From Boesenbergia rotunda (taxonomy: Eukaryota > Streptophyta > Magnoliopsida > Zingiberales > Zingiberaceae): a DNA stretch of 64,000 nucleotides. Of the stretch, positions 1 through 10,619 are shown in pieces. How positions within the stretch are numbered: position 1 is the first letter of the stretch; every line of letters begins with the position of its first letter. The notes under the pieces are model-generated. The model searched no databases, was not told where the DNA came from, and saw only the letters and a program-made list of their open reading frames with translations. The stretch covers positions 62,001-126,000 of the forward strand of contig JAGFNQ010002309.1 in NCBI GenBank assembly GCA_024364735.1. Direction: 5' to 3'. Position numbers and translations under genes: made by a program.

Positions 1-2100
1 TGATCTGGACCATCCGTTGCATATCTGGAGGATCCGAGCTACCACAAGGCAGATCCTGACCCCAGATCATCATCATAAAAGTTTGGCTCCAATCAGAGCA
101 AGATCAGCCGTTAGATCTCCTCCAATCAATCACAGCCGTCCGTTGATAACTATTTAATCAAAAACGCTGCGCAGTCTTCCCTGTCGCGTTTCCTCGCCGT
201 CTTCTTCGTTCTTCATTTTCTCTTCACTGTTTAGCTAGACTTCTTCCATTCAAGGGGCGCAACCCCTTAATTCTTCATCGGGATCAAGGTTTGGATCGCT
301 GGAGGACACTTTGTTGGAGATTTCAGATCAAATTCGCGCCGGACAGAGCTTGTTTGAGGGTTTCGACAGCTTTGTGGTCCGGGAGCTTAAATCTCAGCCA
401 CAACCAATTTCCGACGACCTGGGCCACTTGTAGGGGTTCTCAGGTGAGCTCAGGTCTATCCCAAATCACCATCGCAGCTCAACAACTGAGATCGAAGCTT
501 TCGGATTGGAAATTTCCCCAACTGTGCAGTTTGAGCAGAATTTACCAAGCGGAGTTGTTTTCCAGCGAATTGCTGAGCTTAGGGGTTCGAGGCCAGCCTT
601 TGCGTGACGAACAAAGAAACCTTGAGCTAGGGAAGCATTGAGGAGTAGCTTAGTTCCTTAGATTTCATTTTGTTGTAGCTGTAATTGGATTTCGGCACTG
701 TTCTGTTTCTGCATTTTCGTATCAGCAGTTTAATTCCAAGTTTCTGATTTGTTTAGCTTAATTAGGTTTTACTTCTTCAAGTCAATTAGTTTATGAGTTC
801 GTTAGGTGACAATTCAATTCAATTTCAGCTAGTTTGTAGTTTAAAACTCTTGCGTGCCAACTTAGTTTGTTGCGTGCCATTCAATTTCAGTAATTGCCCT
901 TTTAGTTTCTGATTTTCATGTCAAGTAAACCTTGGTTCATTTCAATCCTTCCTGCACTTAAATTAGTGATGTAAATTCATTTTGAAAGTGATAATTTCAG
1001 CATTTGATCTGCTGTAACATTCCTACATTTACTCAACAAGTTCTGTCTTCTATTTCTGCTAGCAAATTCGATTTCTGCAAGTCCTAAGCCTCATTTCTGA
1101 AATGGTATCAGTGAAGATTAGTATTGGAACTTGATTGCACTTGAAATCAATTTTCTTGTATGATTTTTGCATCCAAACTTCTGCCGTATGTCATTTCTGC
1201 AGCTAGGTTTGCATTTCCAATTCCATTTCTGAATTCAGCTTTTCATTTCTGCAAAAGTTAGCTGTTAAGGCTGAGAGTTTCTGATTTTCAGACCAAAATC
1301 AGTATCAAGTGATGCCTATCTCTTGTGAAGCTTATTTGAATCTATGAATGATGCATTCCAAATCAGTTTTTTCTGTCTGATTCTGTATCCGGATTGAGGC
1401 TTCATACCTGTCCTTAAGTTGCTACAACTTTCCTGCAGATTTCTGCAATTGTTGCTTCGGCATTCTTCATTCCAATCAGTTATAGGTCCTGAAAATTGTG
1501 TTAAGTAACTTTAGATCTTTTACATTTCATTTGACACTTGAGTGTGCAATTTAATCTCCGTTCCAAACTTGTTCCTGCATTCATATCATTTCTGAATTTC
1601 ATGCATTCTTGCGCATAACTTCTACATTCAGTTTTATGTCTGAATTGAGCAGCCACTGATTTCGAATTTCTTCATTCAGTTCCGAAATTCACTTCACTAG
1701 CAGCTGTGTTTTTCCAAAACTACATTGATTAGTCCAACTCTTGCACTTAGTATCAGATTTTAGCATTGGCACATATGTTTGAATAATTGAGTATCAAGTT
1801 TGTTTCAAAGCCTCTTTGTTTAGCTCATTTAGTTGAGTTCATTTATTTTCATTGCGATTTCATTTCATGATTGCAACCCAAAGCCCGAATATCTATTTGA
1901 AACCCGAAAACACAAACGACACCTAAATACAAGCGCGAATCGAACAACGTCAACTAGCCCCGAGAAAAATACGACCTGTGGCCCCTTTACTACGTTTTCA
2001 TATTTTGATTGCAAAAAGGGTTTCCAGCTATTCATCATGTACATTTAAATTCTGATGGTCCCAACTTTCGTCACAAATTTAATCTAGTAGATTCGGGACC
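1..2100 (+). repeat. LTR-like noncoding region, probably partial Ty3/gypsy LTR
   Basis: No credible coding frame is visible. The layout is that of a plant LTR: a TATA-like tatttaatc at 151-159, a pyrimidine-rich leader, then about 1.2 kb of T-rich sequence with recurrent tttctgcatttc-like words. Near 1955-2010 a stretch (cgagaaaaatacgacctgtgg) resembles the end of Tat/Athila-type LTRs. The style, including the words agccgtccgttg and gatccg, matches the minus strand of the solo LTR at 60869-62894. The left end is cut by the window and I could not fix the right end, so the class is inferred. A host 5' UTR with intron is the main alternative. Confidence 0.4.
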
Positions 2101-2202
2101 GTCAGTAGTGCTCGGTGATCAGAGCACTGCTAACTAGTTCAATGCTATTTTTGGCCTTAGCATCTTGAGCATTAGCCTGACTCGCTCTTGTTCAGTGCTG
2201 AC
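2101..2202. other. Unassigned junction sequence
   Basis: About 100 bp between the LTR-like region and the truncated gag element. It contains an imperfect hairpin (gtgctcggtgatcagagcac, 2108-2127) and no coding signal. Homology to the gag element starts abruptly at 2203 (equivalent to 6048), so 2202/2203 is a truncation or recombination breakpoint. Confidence 0.4.
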
Positions 2203-3516
2203 CTAGGGTTTTCTCTAACCTCTCAAGCTTTCCCTTAAAGCTTGATTTTCCCATTCTAGGTTCCTAAACCTAGAATCCACATGCCCATTTTGGATATTCC
2301 TAGAACTACCCATTTTCTTAGGCATTTGTTTCCCTCCCTTGGGATTAATGCCTTTAGCCTTGGATACACAGGTCTTAGATTTACCATGATGCATGCTTTT
2401 CTTAGGATATGTATCTACCTTGTTATCCTTATTCCTATCATGATATTTAAAACCATGGTTATACACAAAAAGATAATTTTCATGAAATCTAGCATGCATG
2501 GGTGAGTGATTTGCATTATTTCTAATATTCATGGATGGGTGATTGGCATGATTCTTAGCATTCATGGAGGAACTTAAATATGAATGGCAATTTAATCTAG
2601 GGTTAGGAATTTCCTCCCTTACCCTTGTAGTCCCTCCTTGATGTGGGCTTCTCTTCTTCCTTTGCTCTTTCTCCCATCTCCTCAAGTGCTCCATCTTCTT
2701 GAGCTCTCCACTCTTTGGGCACTTGGTGTGGTAGTGCCCTAGCTCACCACACGTGAAGCATCTAATCTCCTTTTTCTTTTCTTGGGCTCCTCCAATCCTA
2801 CAACCCATGTTAGATTTAAATCGAATGGACTCGGGTTTAGATATTACCTCCTTCTTACCTTTTGGGCACTTGTCCTTGTAGTGCCCCTTTTTGTTGCAAC
2901 CAAAGCATGTGATGTGCTCCTTCAATTTAGCTTTGGTGGAGGTGGAGACTAGGTTGACTTCTTCTTCAATCTTGGATGATGTGGGTGCTTCCTCTTGCTC
3001 CGGTATCGATGACGGTCTCTCCTCCCCCTCAATCCTTGAGGTGGAGACCTCTTCCTTTTCTTCTCTTGAGGTGGTTGAAGATCTCTCACTCTCTTCTTCC
3101 ACTTCACTTGGGGATGTAGATAACTTAATTCTCTCCTTTTCTTGAATCATGGGGCTTTTCTCCTTAGCCTCTTGAGTTTATGTAGGAGTTTCATGATATG
3201 TTTTCAATTTATCCCATAATTCACATGCATTTTCATATTTTCCTACAATACTCAAAATATTGTTAGGCAAAAGATTTATCAAAGTGCTAATTACCTTCTC
3301 GTTTGCTTCCGCTTGATCTTGTTGTTCTTGACTCCAATATCTAGGCCTAGGCCTCTTCCCGTGCTTATCCTTTGGAGTCTCATATGGCACTTCAAGCGCG
3401 ATTCGAAGTTCCCACTCCATTCCAAACCAAGTTTCAATCCTCGCCCTCCAAAAGTTGAAATCTTGATAATCGTAGGGCGGTGGAGTGTAGATGTCTTCCC
3501 CCAACTTATCTTCCAT
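2203..3516 (-). pseudogene. Truncated copia-type gag, second copy
   Basis: Begins with MEDKLGEDIYTPPPYDY and carries a UBN2/DUF4219-like copia gag segment (FNFWRARIETWFG, then CELWDKLKTYHE). A TAA at 3178-3180 interrupts the frame, but the reading phase continues into a 311-residue open stretch (3150-2215) with an acidic Ser/Glu-rich linker. Two CCHC zinc knuckles follow, CFGCNKKGHYKDKC and CFTCGELGHYHTKC. The C-terminal coiled-coil part is lost at 2203, where the element is truncated. Gag packages the element RNA; this copy is broken by both the stop and the truncation. Its sister copy at 7348-5686 has the same TAA. Confidence 0.85.
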
Positions 3517-3574
3517 GATTTCTTCCTCTAGCGTGTCCTCCCTCGGCGGTTAGTCCGATCAAGAGCGGTCCTTC

Positions 3575-3586
3575 GCTCTGATACCA
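3575..3586 (-). promoter_or_regulatory. Primer binding site (second unit)
   Basis: On the minus strand reads TGGTATCAGAGC, the initiator-methionyl-tRNA 3' end complement used by plant copia elements, two bases after the LTR end at 3589. Confidence 0.85.
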
Positions 3587-3588
3587 AT

Positions 3589-4627
3589 TGTTAGGATCGA
3601 TCGTGTCCGCTAGAGGGGGGTGAATAGCGATTCAAACCCCTTTTCTTCCTACACGGTTAGTTTGCACAGCGGAATATACAATAAAAATAATCAAACAAAT
3701 ACTAACCAATGCTAACACGAGGATTTACTTGGTATCCACCCCGGCCGGGTGACTAATCCAAGAATCCGTCGGTGGATCACTCCCCGGATAACTTCCGGCT
3801 AGCTCTCGTCGCTCCTTGTGGGTGGAGAAACCTCACCACAACACCTTGAGAACTTCTGAGCACAAAGACTACTATCTTGCCTTTAACCAAGATAAGATTC
3901 GTCAAGAAACTCAGCCACCACGAAGTCCTCTTTAAATAGGACTCGGGACTGATTTCTCGCTACCAGTCGACTGCCCCCAGGGCAGTCGACTGGTGCCAGC
4001 CAAATTCGACCGTTGCACCTCAACGTTCGAATTCTCAGCCAGCTCACCAGCCACCTACCAGTCGATTGCCCCCAGGGCAGTCGACTGGTCCAGGTCTGAG
4101 ACCATTCTGTGAGTTTCACCAGTCGACTGCCACAATGACAGTCGACTGCCCTACTCACACACCTAAGGTTTCCCTTCCCGAGTACACTTCTCTCAGCACT
4201 CAACCCTAGGACTTTCCCGAGTACAATCACACAGCACTCGTACCCTCACAACTCGACTGACTCCTCCTCCGCAGCCTCGACTGTTGCCTTCGCGCCCTCT
4301 TCATCTTCGGCTCCCATCCCTCGGATGCACGCAAGCCTCCAGCTTGCTTCCATGCCATCCTTCACGCATGCCTCGAGGTCCGCGCCCATCAGCTCATCGT
4401 CCCTGCTCACCAAGGTCCCTCAGATGCGCACGCAAGCCTCCAGCTTGCCTCCATGCCATCCTTCACCGTACCGAGGCTGTCCAGTCAAGTCTATATGTGT
4501 AACCTGTACAACCTGCACACTCAACATACACATATAAGAACACAAGGGAAAACCTAACTTAAACCCTTTGCCCAAACATCAAAACCTATGGTCACTCCGG
4601 ACCATCTTAGGGCCGATTGCTCCAACA
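3589..4627 (-). repeat. LTR of the gag-only element (3' LTR of the complete unit)
   Basis: Minus-strand TGTTGGAGC...CCTAACA, 1039 bp, with TG/CA ends. It is preceded by a polypurine tract at 4628-4641 and followed by a PBS at 3575-3586, so it serves as 3' LTR of one unit and 5' LTR of the next. U3 carries three CAGTCGACTG-type inverted pairs (3962-3994, 4057-4089, 4118-4150). Downstream of them is a TATA-like box (minus strand CCTATTTAAA, around 3931-3940). Confidence 0.9.
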
Positions 4628-4641
4628 ATCTCTCCCTTTTT
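4628..4641 (-). promoter_or_regulatory. Polypurine tract of the gag-only element
   Basis: Minus strand reads AAAAAGGGAGAGAT directly before the LTR TG, the usual plus-strand primer position in plant copia elements. Confidence 0.85.
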
Positions 4642-5685
4642 GATGTTTGGCAATCCGTTTAAGTTAGAGAAATAAGATAGTAGTCAATAGTAAAAACTAT
4701 GCTAAAACAAATGCATATGCAATGCAAAAATGGATCCTATCCCAAGGCATCCCACACCTAACCCTCCAAGTTAGGATTTTCTACACCTAGCCCTCCAAGC
4801 TAGGACTTTTACCCACCTAACTCTCCATGTTAGGACTTTTCACCAAAATGGGATTTTTAAAGCTTTTCCCAAGCTCCCCCTACACTGGACTTACAAAGGG
4901 TTTTTAAGAACCTCTCCAAGGTTCCCCTTACACCAAAAGTGGAGCAACCATGCTCCCCCTTAATCTCAACTCCCCCTAAACCTAGGGTTTCTAGCAAAGG
5001 TAAGTTTGGTTTCCCAACTTAAACTCAAACTTCTCCCCCTTTGCCATACATCAAAAAGACCCCAATAATATCCCAATTATTGGTTCTTTTAATCCCCAAT
5101 GATCATAAACAATGTGTAATAGCCCCCATACACTTATTTTGCATCATTTGGACCCCAAACCAGCTGCTGATACAAAAATTGGCCTTGACCAGTCGACTGC
5201 CAAAATGGCAGTCGACTGATACTCTGAAAGTCTGAAATTTCAGCATTTCTGACGAAATTCAGAAATGCGCCAAAAATTCCACAAATCTCCAAAAATTCCC
5301 AAATTTTGTGGAGAGGTTTGTGGTACCCATATCTACTTGGAAAAAATACATTCCAAAATGTATCTATCACCATTCCCAAGTTTGACATAAAATCCAAAAC
5401 TAGCCAAAAACTTCAATCAAACCTTGACCTAAAGTCCTAGTTTTGGTTTCCTCTTGATGTCTTTGCCCATGCCACCCCACAATGCATCCCTAGCATTGAT
5501 TTACATGGCAATTACACACCAAAAACCAATTTTCATGCAATATGACCCCAATGTCATATTTCCATGCATGAAACTCAAAAATACCGTGCCAAAACCCAAG
5601 AATTGAGACTCAAGTCCGTCTCCAATTCTTTTGGCACACTCCATGGTCCATCTAGACCACTAGGAGCACCCCTCCTAAGGTCAAT
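4642..5685 (-). other. Noncoding 3' internal region of the gag-only element
   Basis: This is where pol would lie in an autonomous element, but no pol motif is found in any frame. It holds short direct repeats (variants of ctaaccctccaagttaggac at 4755-4835) and one CAGTCGACTG inverted pair (5188-5219) like those in the LTR U3. Confidence 0.7.
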
Positions 5686-7348
5686 TCACCATATATCCCA
5701 AAGGCTTCTAGAGCTCTCCCTTGAGCTCTTAGCCCTAGCCACCTCCCTAGGTGACTCAACAAATGCTAAACCACACCGGTGAACCTCCGGTGACTCTTGG
5801 CCTACGAACTCAACCCTCTTAACCTTGGACCCCTTGTCCTTAGTTAAGACCTTTTCCTTTCCTTTTGATGGCATTCCCTTGCCATTCTTGCACTGCCCCT
5901 TCTTGCCATAATCATATGCTACCCTAGCATATCTCTTTTCCTTGGCATGGGAGACCCTAGATCGGTATCCTAGACCCGATCTATCATTGTTGGGTTTTAG
6001 ACCACCCAACACCATATCCAAACCCTTAGATCCAATAGTGAATCTCTCTAGGGTTTTCTCTAACCTCTCAAGCTTTTCCCTTAAAGCTTGATTTTCCCAT
6101 TCTAGGTTCACATGCCCATTTTGGATATTCCTAGAACTACCCATTTTCTTAGGCACTTGTTTCCCTCCCTTGGGTATTAATGCCTTTAGCCTTGGATACA
6201 CAGGTCTTAGATTTACCATGATGCATGCTTTTCTTAGGATATGTATCTACCTTGTTATCCTTATTCCTATCATGATATTTAAAACCATGGTTATGCACAA
6301 AAAGACAATTTTCATGAAATCTAGCATGCATGGGTGAGTGATTTGCATTATTTCTAATATTCATGGATGGGTGATTGGCATGATTCTTAGCATTCATGGA
6401 GGAACTTAAATATGAATGACAATTTAATCTAGGGTTAGGAATTACCTCCCTTACCCTTGTAGTCCCTCCTTGATGTGGGCTTCTCTTCTTCCTTTGCTCT
6501 TTCTCCCATCTCCTCAAGTGCTCCATCTTCTTGAGCTCTCCACTCTTTGGGCACTTGGTGTGGTAGTGCCCTAGCTCACCACACGTGAAGCATCTAATCT
6601 CCTTTTTCTTTTCTTGGGCTCCTCCAATCCTACAACCCATGTTAGATTTAAATCAAATGGACTTGGGTTTAGATTTTACCTCCTTCTTACCTTTTGGGCA
6701 CTTGTCCTTGTAGTGCCCCTTTTCGTTGCAACCAAAGCATGTGATGTGCTCCTTCAATTTAGCTTTGGTGGAGGTGGAGACTAGGTTGACTTCTTCTTCA
6801 ATCTTGGATGATGTGGATGCTTCCTCTTGCTCTGGTATCGATGACGGTCTCTCCTCCCCCTCAATCCTTGAGGTGGAGACCTCTTCCTTTTCTTCTCTTG
6901 AGGTGGTTGAAGATCTCTCACTCTCTTCTTCCACTTCACTTGGGGATGTAGATAACTTAATTCTCTCCTTTTCTTGAATCATGGGGCTTTTCTCCTTAGC
7001 CTCTTGAGTTTATATAGGAGTTTCATGATATGTTTTTAATTTATCCCATAATTCACATGCATTTTCATATTTTCCTACAACACTCAAAACATTGTTAGGC
7101 AAAAGATTTATCAAAGTGCTAATTACCTTCTCGTTTGCTTTCGCTTGATCTTGTTGTTCTTGACTCCAATATCTAGGCCTAAGCCTCTTCCCGTGCTTAT
7201 CCTTTGGAGTCTCATATGGCACTTCAAGCGCGATTCGAAGTTCCCACTCCATTCCAAACCAAGTTTCAATCCTCGCCCTCCAAAAGTTGAAATCTTGATA
7301 ATCGTAGGGCGGTGGAGTGTAGATGTCTTCCCCCAACTTATCTTCCAT
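5686..7348 (-). pseudogene. Broken copia-type gag, first copy
   Basis: Same protein as at 3516-2203 but reaching further into the C-terminus. Order: copia gag segment (7348-7010), TAA at 7010-7012, acidic linker, and two CCHC knuckles near 6720 and 6580. A TGA at 6653-6655 replaces the CGA of the sister copy, as expected from deamination of a methylated CpG. A one-base insertion near 6175 then shifts the frame. The C-terminal part (from about 6180) has a coiled-coil-like stretch and the GSKGLDMVLGG motif also seen in the SIRE-type gags of this window. The protein would package RNA in virus-like particles; this copy cannot be translated through. Confidence 0.85.
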
Positions 7349-7406
7349 GATTTCTTCCTCTAGCGTGTGCTCCCTCGGAGGTTAGTCCGATCAAGAGCGG
7401 TCCTTC

Positions 7407-7418
7407 GCTCTGATACCA
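7407..7418 (-). promoter_or_regulatory. Primer binding site (first unit)
   Basis: Minus strand TGGTATCAGAGC, two bases from the LTR end at 7421. Confidence 0.85.
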
Positions 7419-7420
7419 AT

Positions 7421-8459
7421 TGTTAGGATCGATCGTGTCCGCTAGAGGGGGGTGAATAGCGATTCAAACCCCTTTTCTTCCTACACGGTTAGTTTGCACA
7501 GCGGAATATACAATAAAAATAATCAAACAAATACTAACCAATGCTATCACGAGGATTTACTTGGTATCCACCCCGGCCGGGTGACTAGTCCAAGAATCCG
7601 TCGGTGGATCACTCCCCGGATAACCTCCGGCTAGCTCTCGTCGCTCCTTGTGGGTGGAGAAACCTCACCACAACACCTTGAGAACCTCTGAGCACAAAGA
7701 CTACTATCTTGTCTTTAACCAAGACAAGATTCGTCAAGAAACTCAGCCACCACGAAGTCCTCTTTAAATAGGACTCGGGGCTGATTTCTCGCTACCAGTC
7801 GACTGCCCCCAGGGCAGTCGACTGGTGCCAGCCAAATTCGACCGTTGCACCTCAACGTTCGAATTCTCAGCCAGCTCACCAGCCACCTACCAGTCGACTG
7901 CCCCCAGGGCAGTCGACTGGTCCAGGCCTGAGACCATTCTATGAGTTTCACCAGTCGACTGCCACAATGGCAGTCGACTGCCCTACTCACACACCTAAGG
8001 TTTCCCTTCCCGAGTACACTTCTCTCAACACTCAACCCTAGGACTTACCCGAGTACAATCACACAACACTCGTACCCTCACGACTCGACTGACTCCTCCT
8101 CCGCAGCCTCGACTGTTGCCTTCGCGCCCTCTTCATCTTCGGCTCCCATCCCTCGGATGCACGCAAGCCTCCAGCTTGCCTCCATGCCATCCTTCACGCA
8201 TGCCTCGAGGTCCGCGCCCATCAGCTCATCGTCCCTACTCACCAAGGTCCCTCAGATGCGCACGCAAGCCTCCAGCTTGCCTCCATGCCATCCTTCACCG
8301 TACCGAGGCCGTCCAGTCAAGTCTATATGTGTAACCTGTACAACCTGCACACTCAACATACACATATAAGAACACAAGGGAAAACCTAACTTAAACCCTT
8401 TGCCCAAACATCAAAACCTATGGTCACTCCGGACCATCTTAGGGTCGATTGCTCCAACA
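7421..8459 (-). repeat. 5' LTR of the gag-only element
   Basis: 1039 bp, TG/CA ends, the same length as the LTR at 3589-4627. TATA-like box on the minus strand around 7763-7772, with three CAGTCGACTG inverted pairs upstream. The right end abuts the gypsy gag fragment at 8460. Confidence 0.9.
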
Positions 8460-8674
8460 CCTCTGCACTATTGGGGTTTCCACATTTGGTCCTGGCGTAG
8501 ATGTAGGTGTGGTCTGCTGATTAGCCCTTAAAGTGGCTATCTTTTACTGTTGCTCAGCTATCTGTCTCTGGAGCTGAGCCACTATCTCCTCGAGCTTAGG
8601 TGGATTCACTGTGTCAGTTGCCTCCTGTGAGGCTCAGTAGCTGGTGCCCTTCTAGTTGGGCGTCCTCTAACCAT
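8460..8674 (-). pseudogene. N-terminal fragment of a Ty3/gypsy gag
   Basis: The minus strand starts ATG at 8674 with MVRGRPTRRAPATE, the basic N-terminus seen in chromovirus (Tekay/Del-like) gags. A frameshift near 8632 is followed by a recognisable Gln/Glu-rich stretch (PPKLEEIVAQLQRQIAEQQ), then an in-frame TAA and more gag-like sequence (IATLRANQQTTPTSTPGP). It is cut at 8460 by the copia LTR. It belongs with the LTR at 12617-15081: the leader 8675-8855 and the PBS remnant lie between them, apart from the inserted solo LTR. Confidence 0.75.
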
Positions 8675-8862
8675 TATCTACAAAACAGAGGACATACATA
8701 TTTACTATAACTATATTAAAGTGCCATGAGTTATAAACATGCTTCAGTTAAGTAGGGAATGATAAAGCAAGAAAACATAAGTAATGTGAGAGGTACTCTT
8801 ACTTAGAAGCTGCAGGTACGATGTTGGATGTGTGTGTGGAGGAAAGATGGAACTTGCTCTGA
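8675..8862 (-). other. Leader and PBS remnant of the gypsy element
   Basis: The untranslated leader runs from the gag ATG up to the PBS. With the target duplication at 8863-8867 it reads TGGTATCAGAGC on the minus strand (8856-8867). The base run continues past the solo LTR at 12609. Confidence 0.75.
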
Positions 8863-9356
8863 TACCATGTAACGACCCGAAAATTCTCTTAATGTTTTCT
8901 TAAAATATTAATCATGTTTAAATAATTTTCCAAGGGACCTAGAAATATTAAGAAGAACTTTGGCCTAGAAAATCCATGTTTTCTCATTTAAATTGAGAAA
9001 ACTCAGCACTAATGGGTCTTATATGGGCTTTTTAGTACCATAACTATAGGGGGATTTTAGGTAGAGATTAGTATAAATATAAGTAGGATTTAATTAGACA
9101 TATTAGCATGATTATGGGTAAGTCTTAGCTTAATTTTCCTATGTAAATGGAGACATTAGGTATTAATGGGCCTTAAATGGGTCCCAAAAATAGGTCTTAA
9201 TTAGGTAAAAATTAATATAAATATAAAAGGATTTTATTTAGGAATATTAGCATAATTATGGGTGATTTTAGGAGAATTTTCGAAATAAAGGGGAATTTTC
9301 GAAAATAAGAAAAAGGATTTAAATAAAATAAAAATAAAATAAAAATAAAGGTGCAT

Positions 9357-9425
9357 GGGCCAAGGATTGAACCTTGGACCTCTTGTACAACCATGAATGC
9401 TTTAACCAACTCACCTAGCAAGGAA
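9357..9425 (-). other. tRNA-like module inside the solo LTR
   Basis: The minus strand reads like a degenerate tRNA body: A-box-like TGAGTTGGTTAAAGC, a short middle, then B-box-like GGTTCAATCC closed by CCAAGG/CCTTGG pairing. It is not a complete cloverleaf acceptor stem, so I call it tRNA-like rather than a tRNA gene. Confidence 0.45.
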
Positions 9426-9837
9426 TTCTTATGAGGAAATGAAGTGGATGGTGGTTAAGGAGTAGAAGAAGATGAAGGGCCATGGAGAGACTTTTCATTT
9501 ACCTCTTTAATGGGTGATAAATAGGGGGGTTTGGGAGTTACTTCTTCTTCTTCTCATTCCTTGCATTTTTCGAAACTCATTCTCCCATCATCCTAGCCGA
9601 ACACCCAAGGAAAGGTTCTCCCTTGGAAAAAGCTCCACAAGGGGCCTTATCTCCAAGGTCTAAGAGTTTTTCAAGGATACAAGGACAAGGGTGTGCAAGG
9701 GTCCAAAGATCTTACCATTTCCTCCTCTTTCAAGGTTCGAAAAATCAAGAGAATCTAAGGTAAGACTCCCTCACCTGTGGTATAATAGTTCCCTATGATT
9801 TTTATGATTTTTAGTATGATATAGTGGTTGGTTTTTG

Positions 9838-10575
9838 AATTTGGTGTTGAAAGGAAAGAAAACCAAGACCCTTATGCTTAAGGGTTTCGGCCACCATGGT
9901 TTTAGGGTCTAAAATTATGCTAAAAATCTGTATAATGCTATTTAATGTTCCCTTATGATGTTTAGAGGTTAAGTGTAATTTTTGGGAATTTTTTAAGTAT
10001 CCTAGGACACCCTAGGGTTTCGGTCAACATGAAAGAAACAAAACTAAGAACCCTAAGTTTAAGGGTTTCGGCCACCATGATTTACAGGTCTATAATTATG
10101 ATAAAAATCATGATAATGTTATTTAATGTTCCCTTATGATGTGTAGAGGTTAAGTATAATTTTTGGGAATTTTTGAAGTACCCTAGGACACCCTAGGGTT
10201 TCGGCCAACATGAAAGAAACAAAACTAAGAACCCTAAGTTTAAGGGTTTCGGCCACCATGATTTACAGGTCTATAATTATGCTAAAAATCATGATAATGT
10301 TATTTAATGTTCCCTTATGATGTGTAGAGGTTAATTATAATTTTTGGGAATTTTTGGAGTACCCTAGGACACCCTAGGGTTTCGGCCAACATGAAAGAAA
10401 CAAAACTAAGAACCCTAAGTTTAAGGGTTTCGGTCACCATGATTTAAAGGTCTATAATTAATCCAAAAATCTTGATAATGTTAATTTATGTTCCCTTATA
10501 ATGTGGGGAGGTTAAGCATAATTTCTGGGAATTTTGGATTACCCTAGAGACCCCATATGTTTCGGCCAACCTCAA
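9838..10575. repeat. Tandem repeat, unit about 181 bp, roughly four copies
   Basis: Units start near 10015, 10196 and 10377, with a degenerate one before. Each contains gggtttcggccaccatg and aatgttcccttatgatgt. They lie inside the solo LTR. Confidence 0.85.
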
Positions 10576-10619
10576 GGACCCAAGGGTTAGGGTTGAGCCT
10601 TTAACTTCAAGTATATGTT

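Larger units (their letters stand above)
2203..8459 (-). mobile_element. Gag-only (TR-GAG-like) copia element in tandem LTR-gag-LTR-gag arrangement
   Basis: Read on the minus strand: LTR (8459-7421), PBS, broken gag, polypurine tract, LTR (4627-3589), PBS, second gag truncated at 2203. The internal part between the LTRs is 2793 bp and encodes gag only; no protease, integrase, RT or RNase H motif is seen in any frame. Both LTRs are exactly 1039 bp and differ by about 18 substitutions counted by eye, mostly transitions and without indels. No matching target duplication is visible (right flank cctct). The extra half-unit on the left points to unequal recombination or a tandem insertion rather than one simple insertion. 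The copia assignment rests on the gag type and the initiator-Met-type PBS. Confidence 0.8.

Noticed and set aside
291..641. 116-residue open frame at the left end
   Set aside because: No recognisable domain; it lies in an LTR-like leader and has no conserved partner.
7941..8369. 142-residue open frame
   Set aside because: It lies wholly inside the LTR of the gag-only element; the equivalent in the other LTR is broken.
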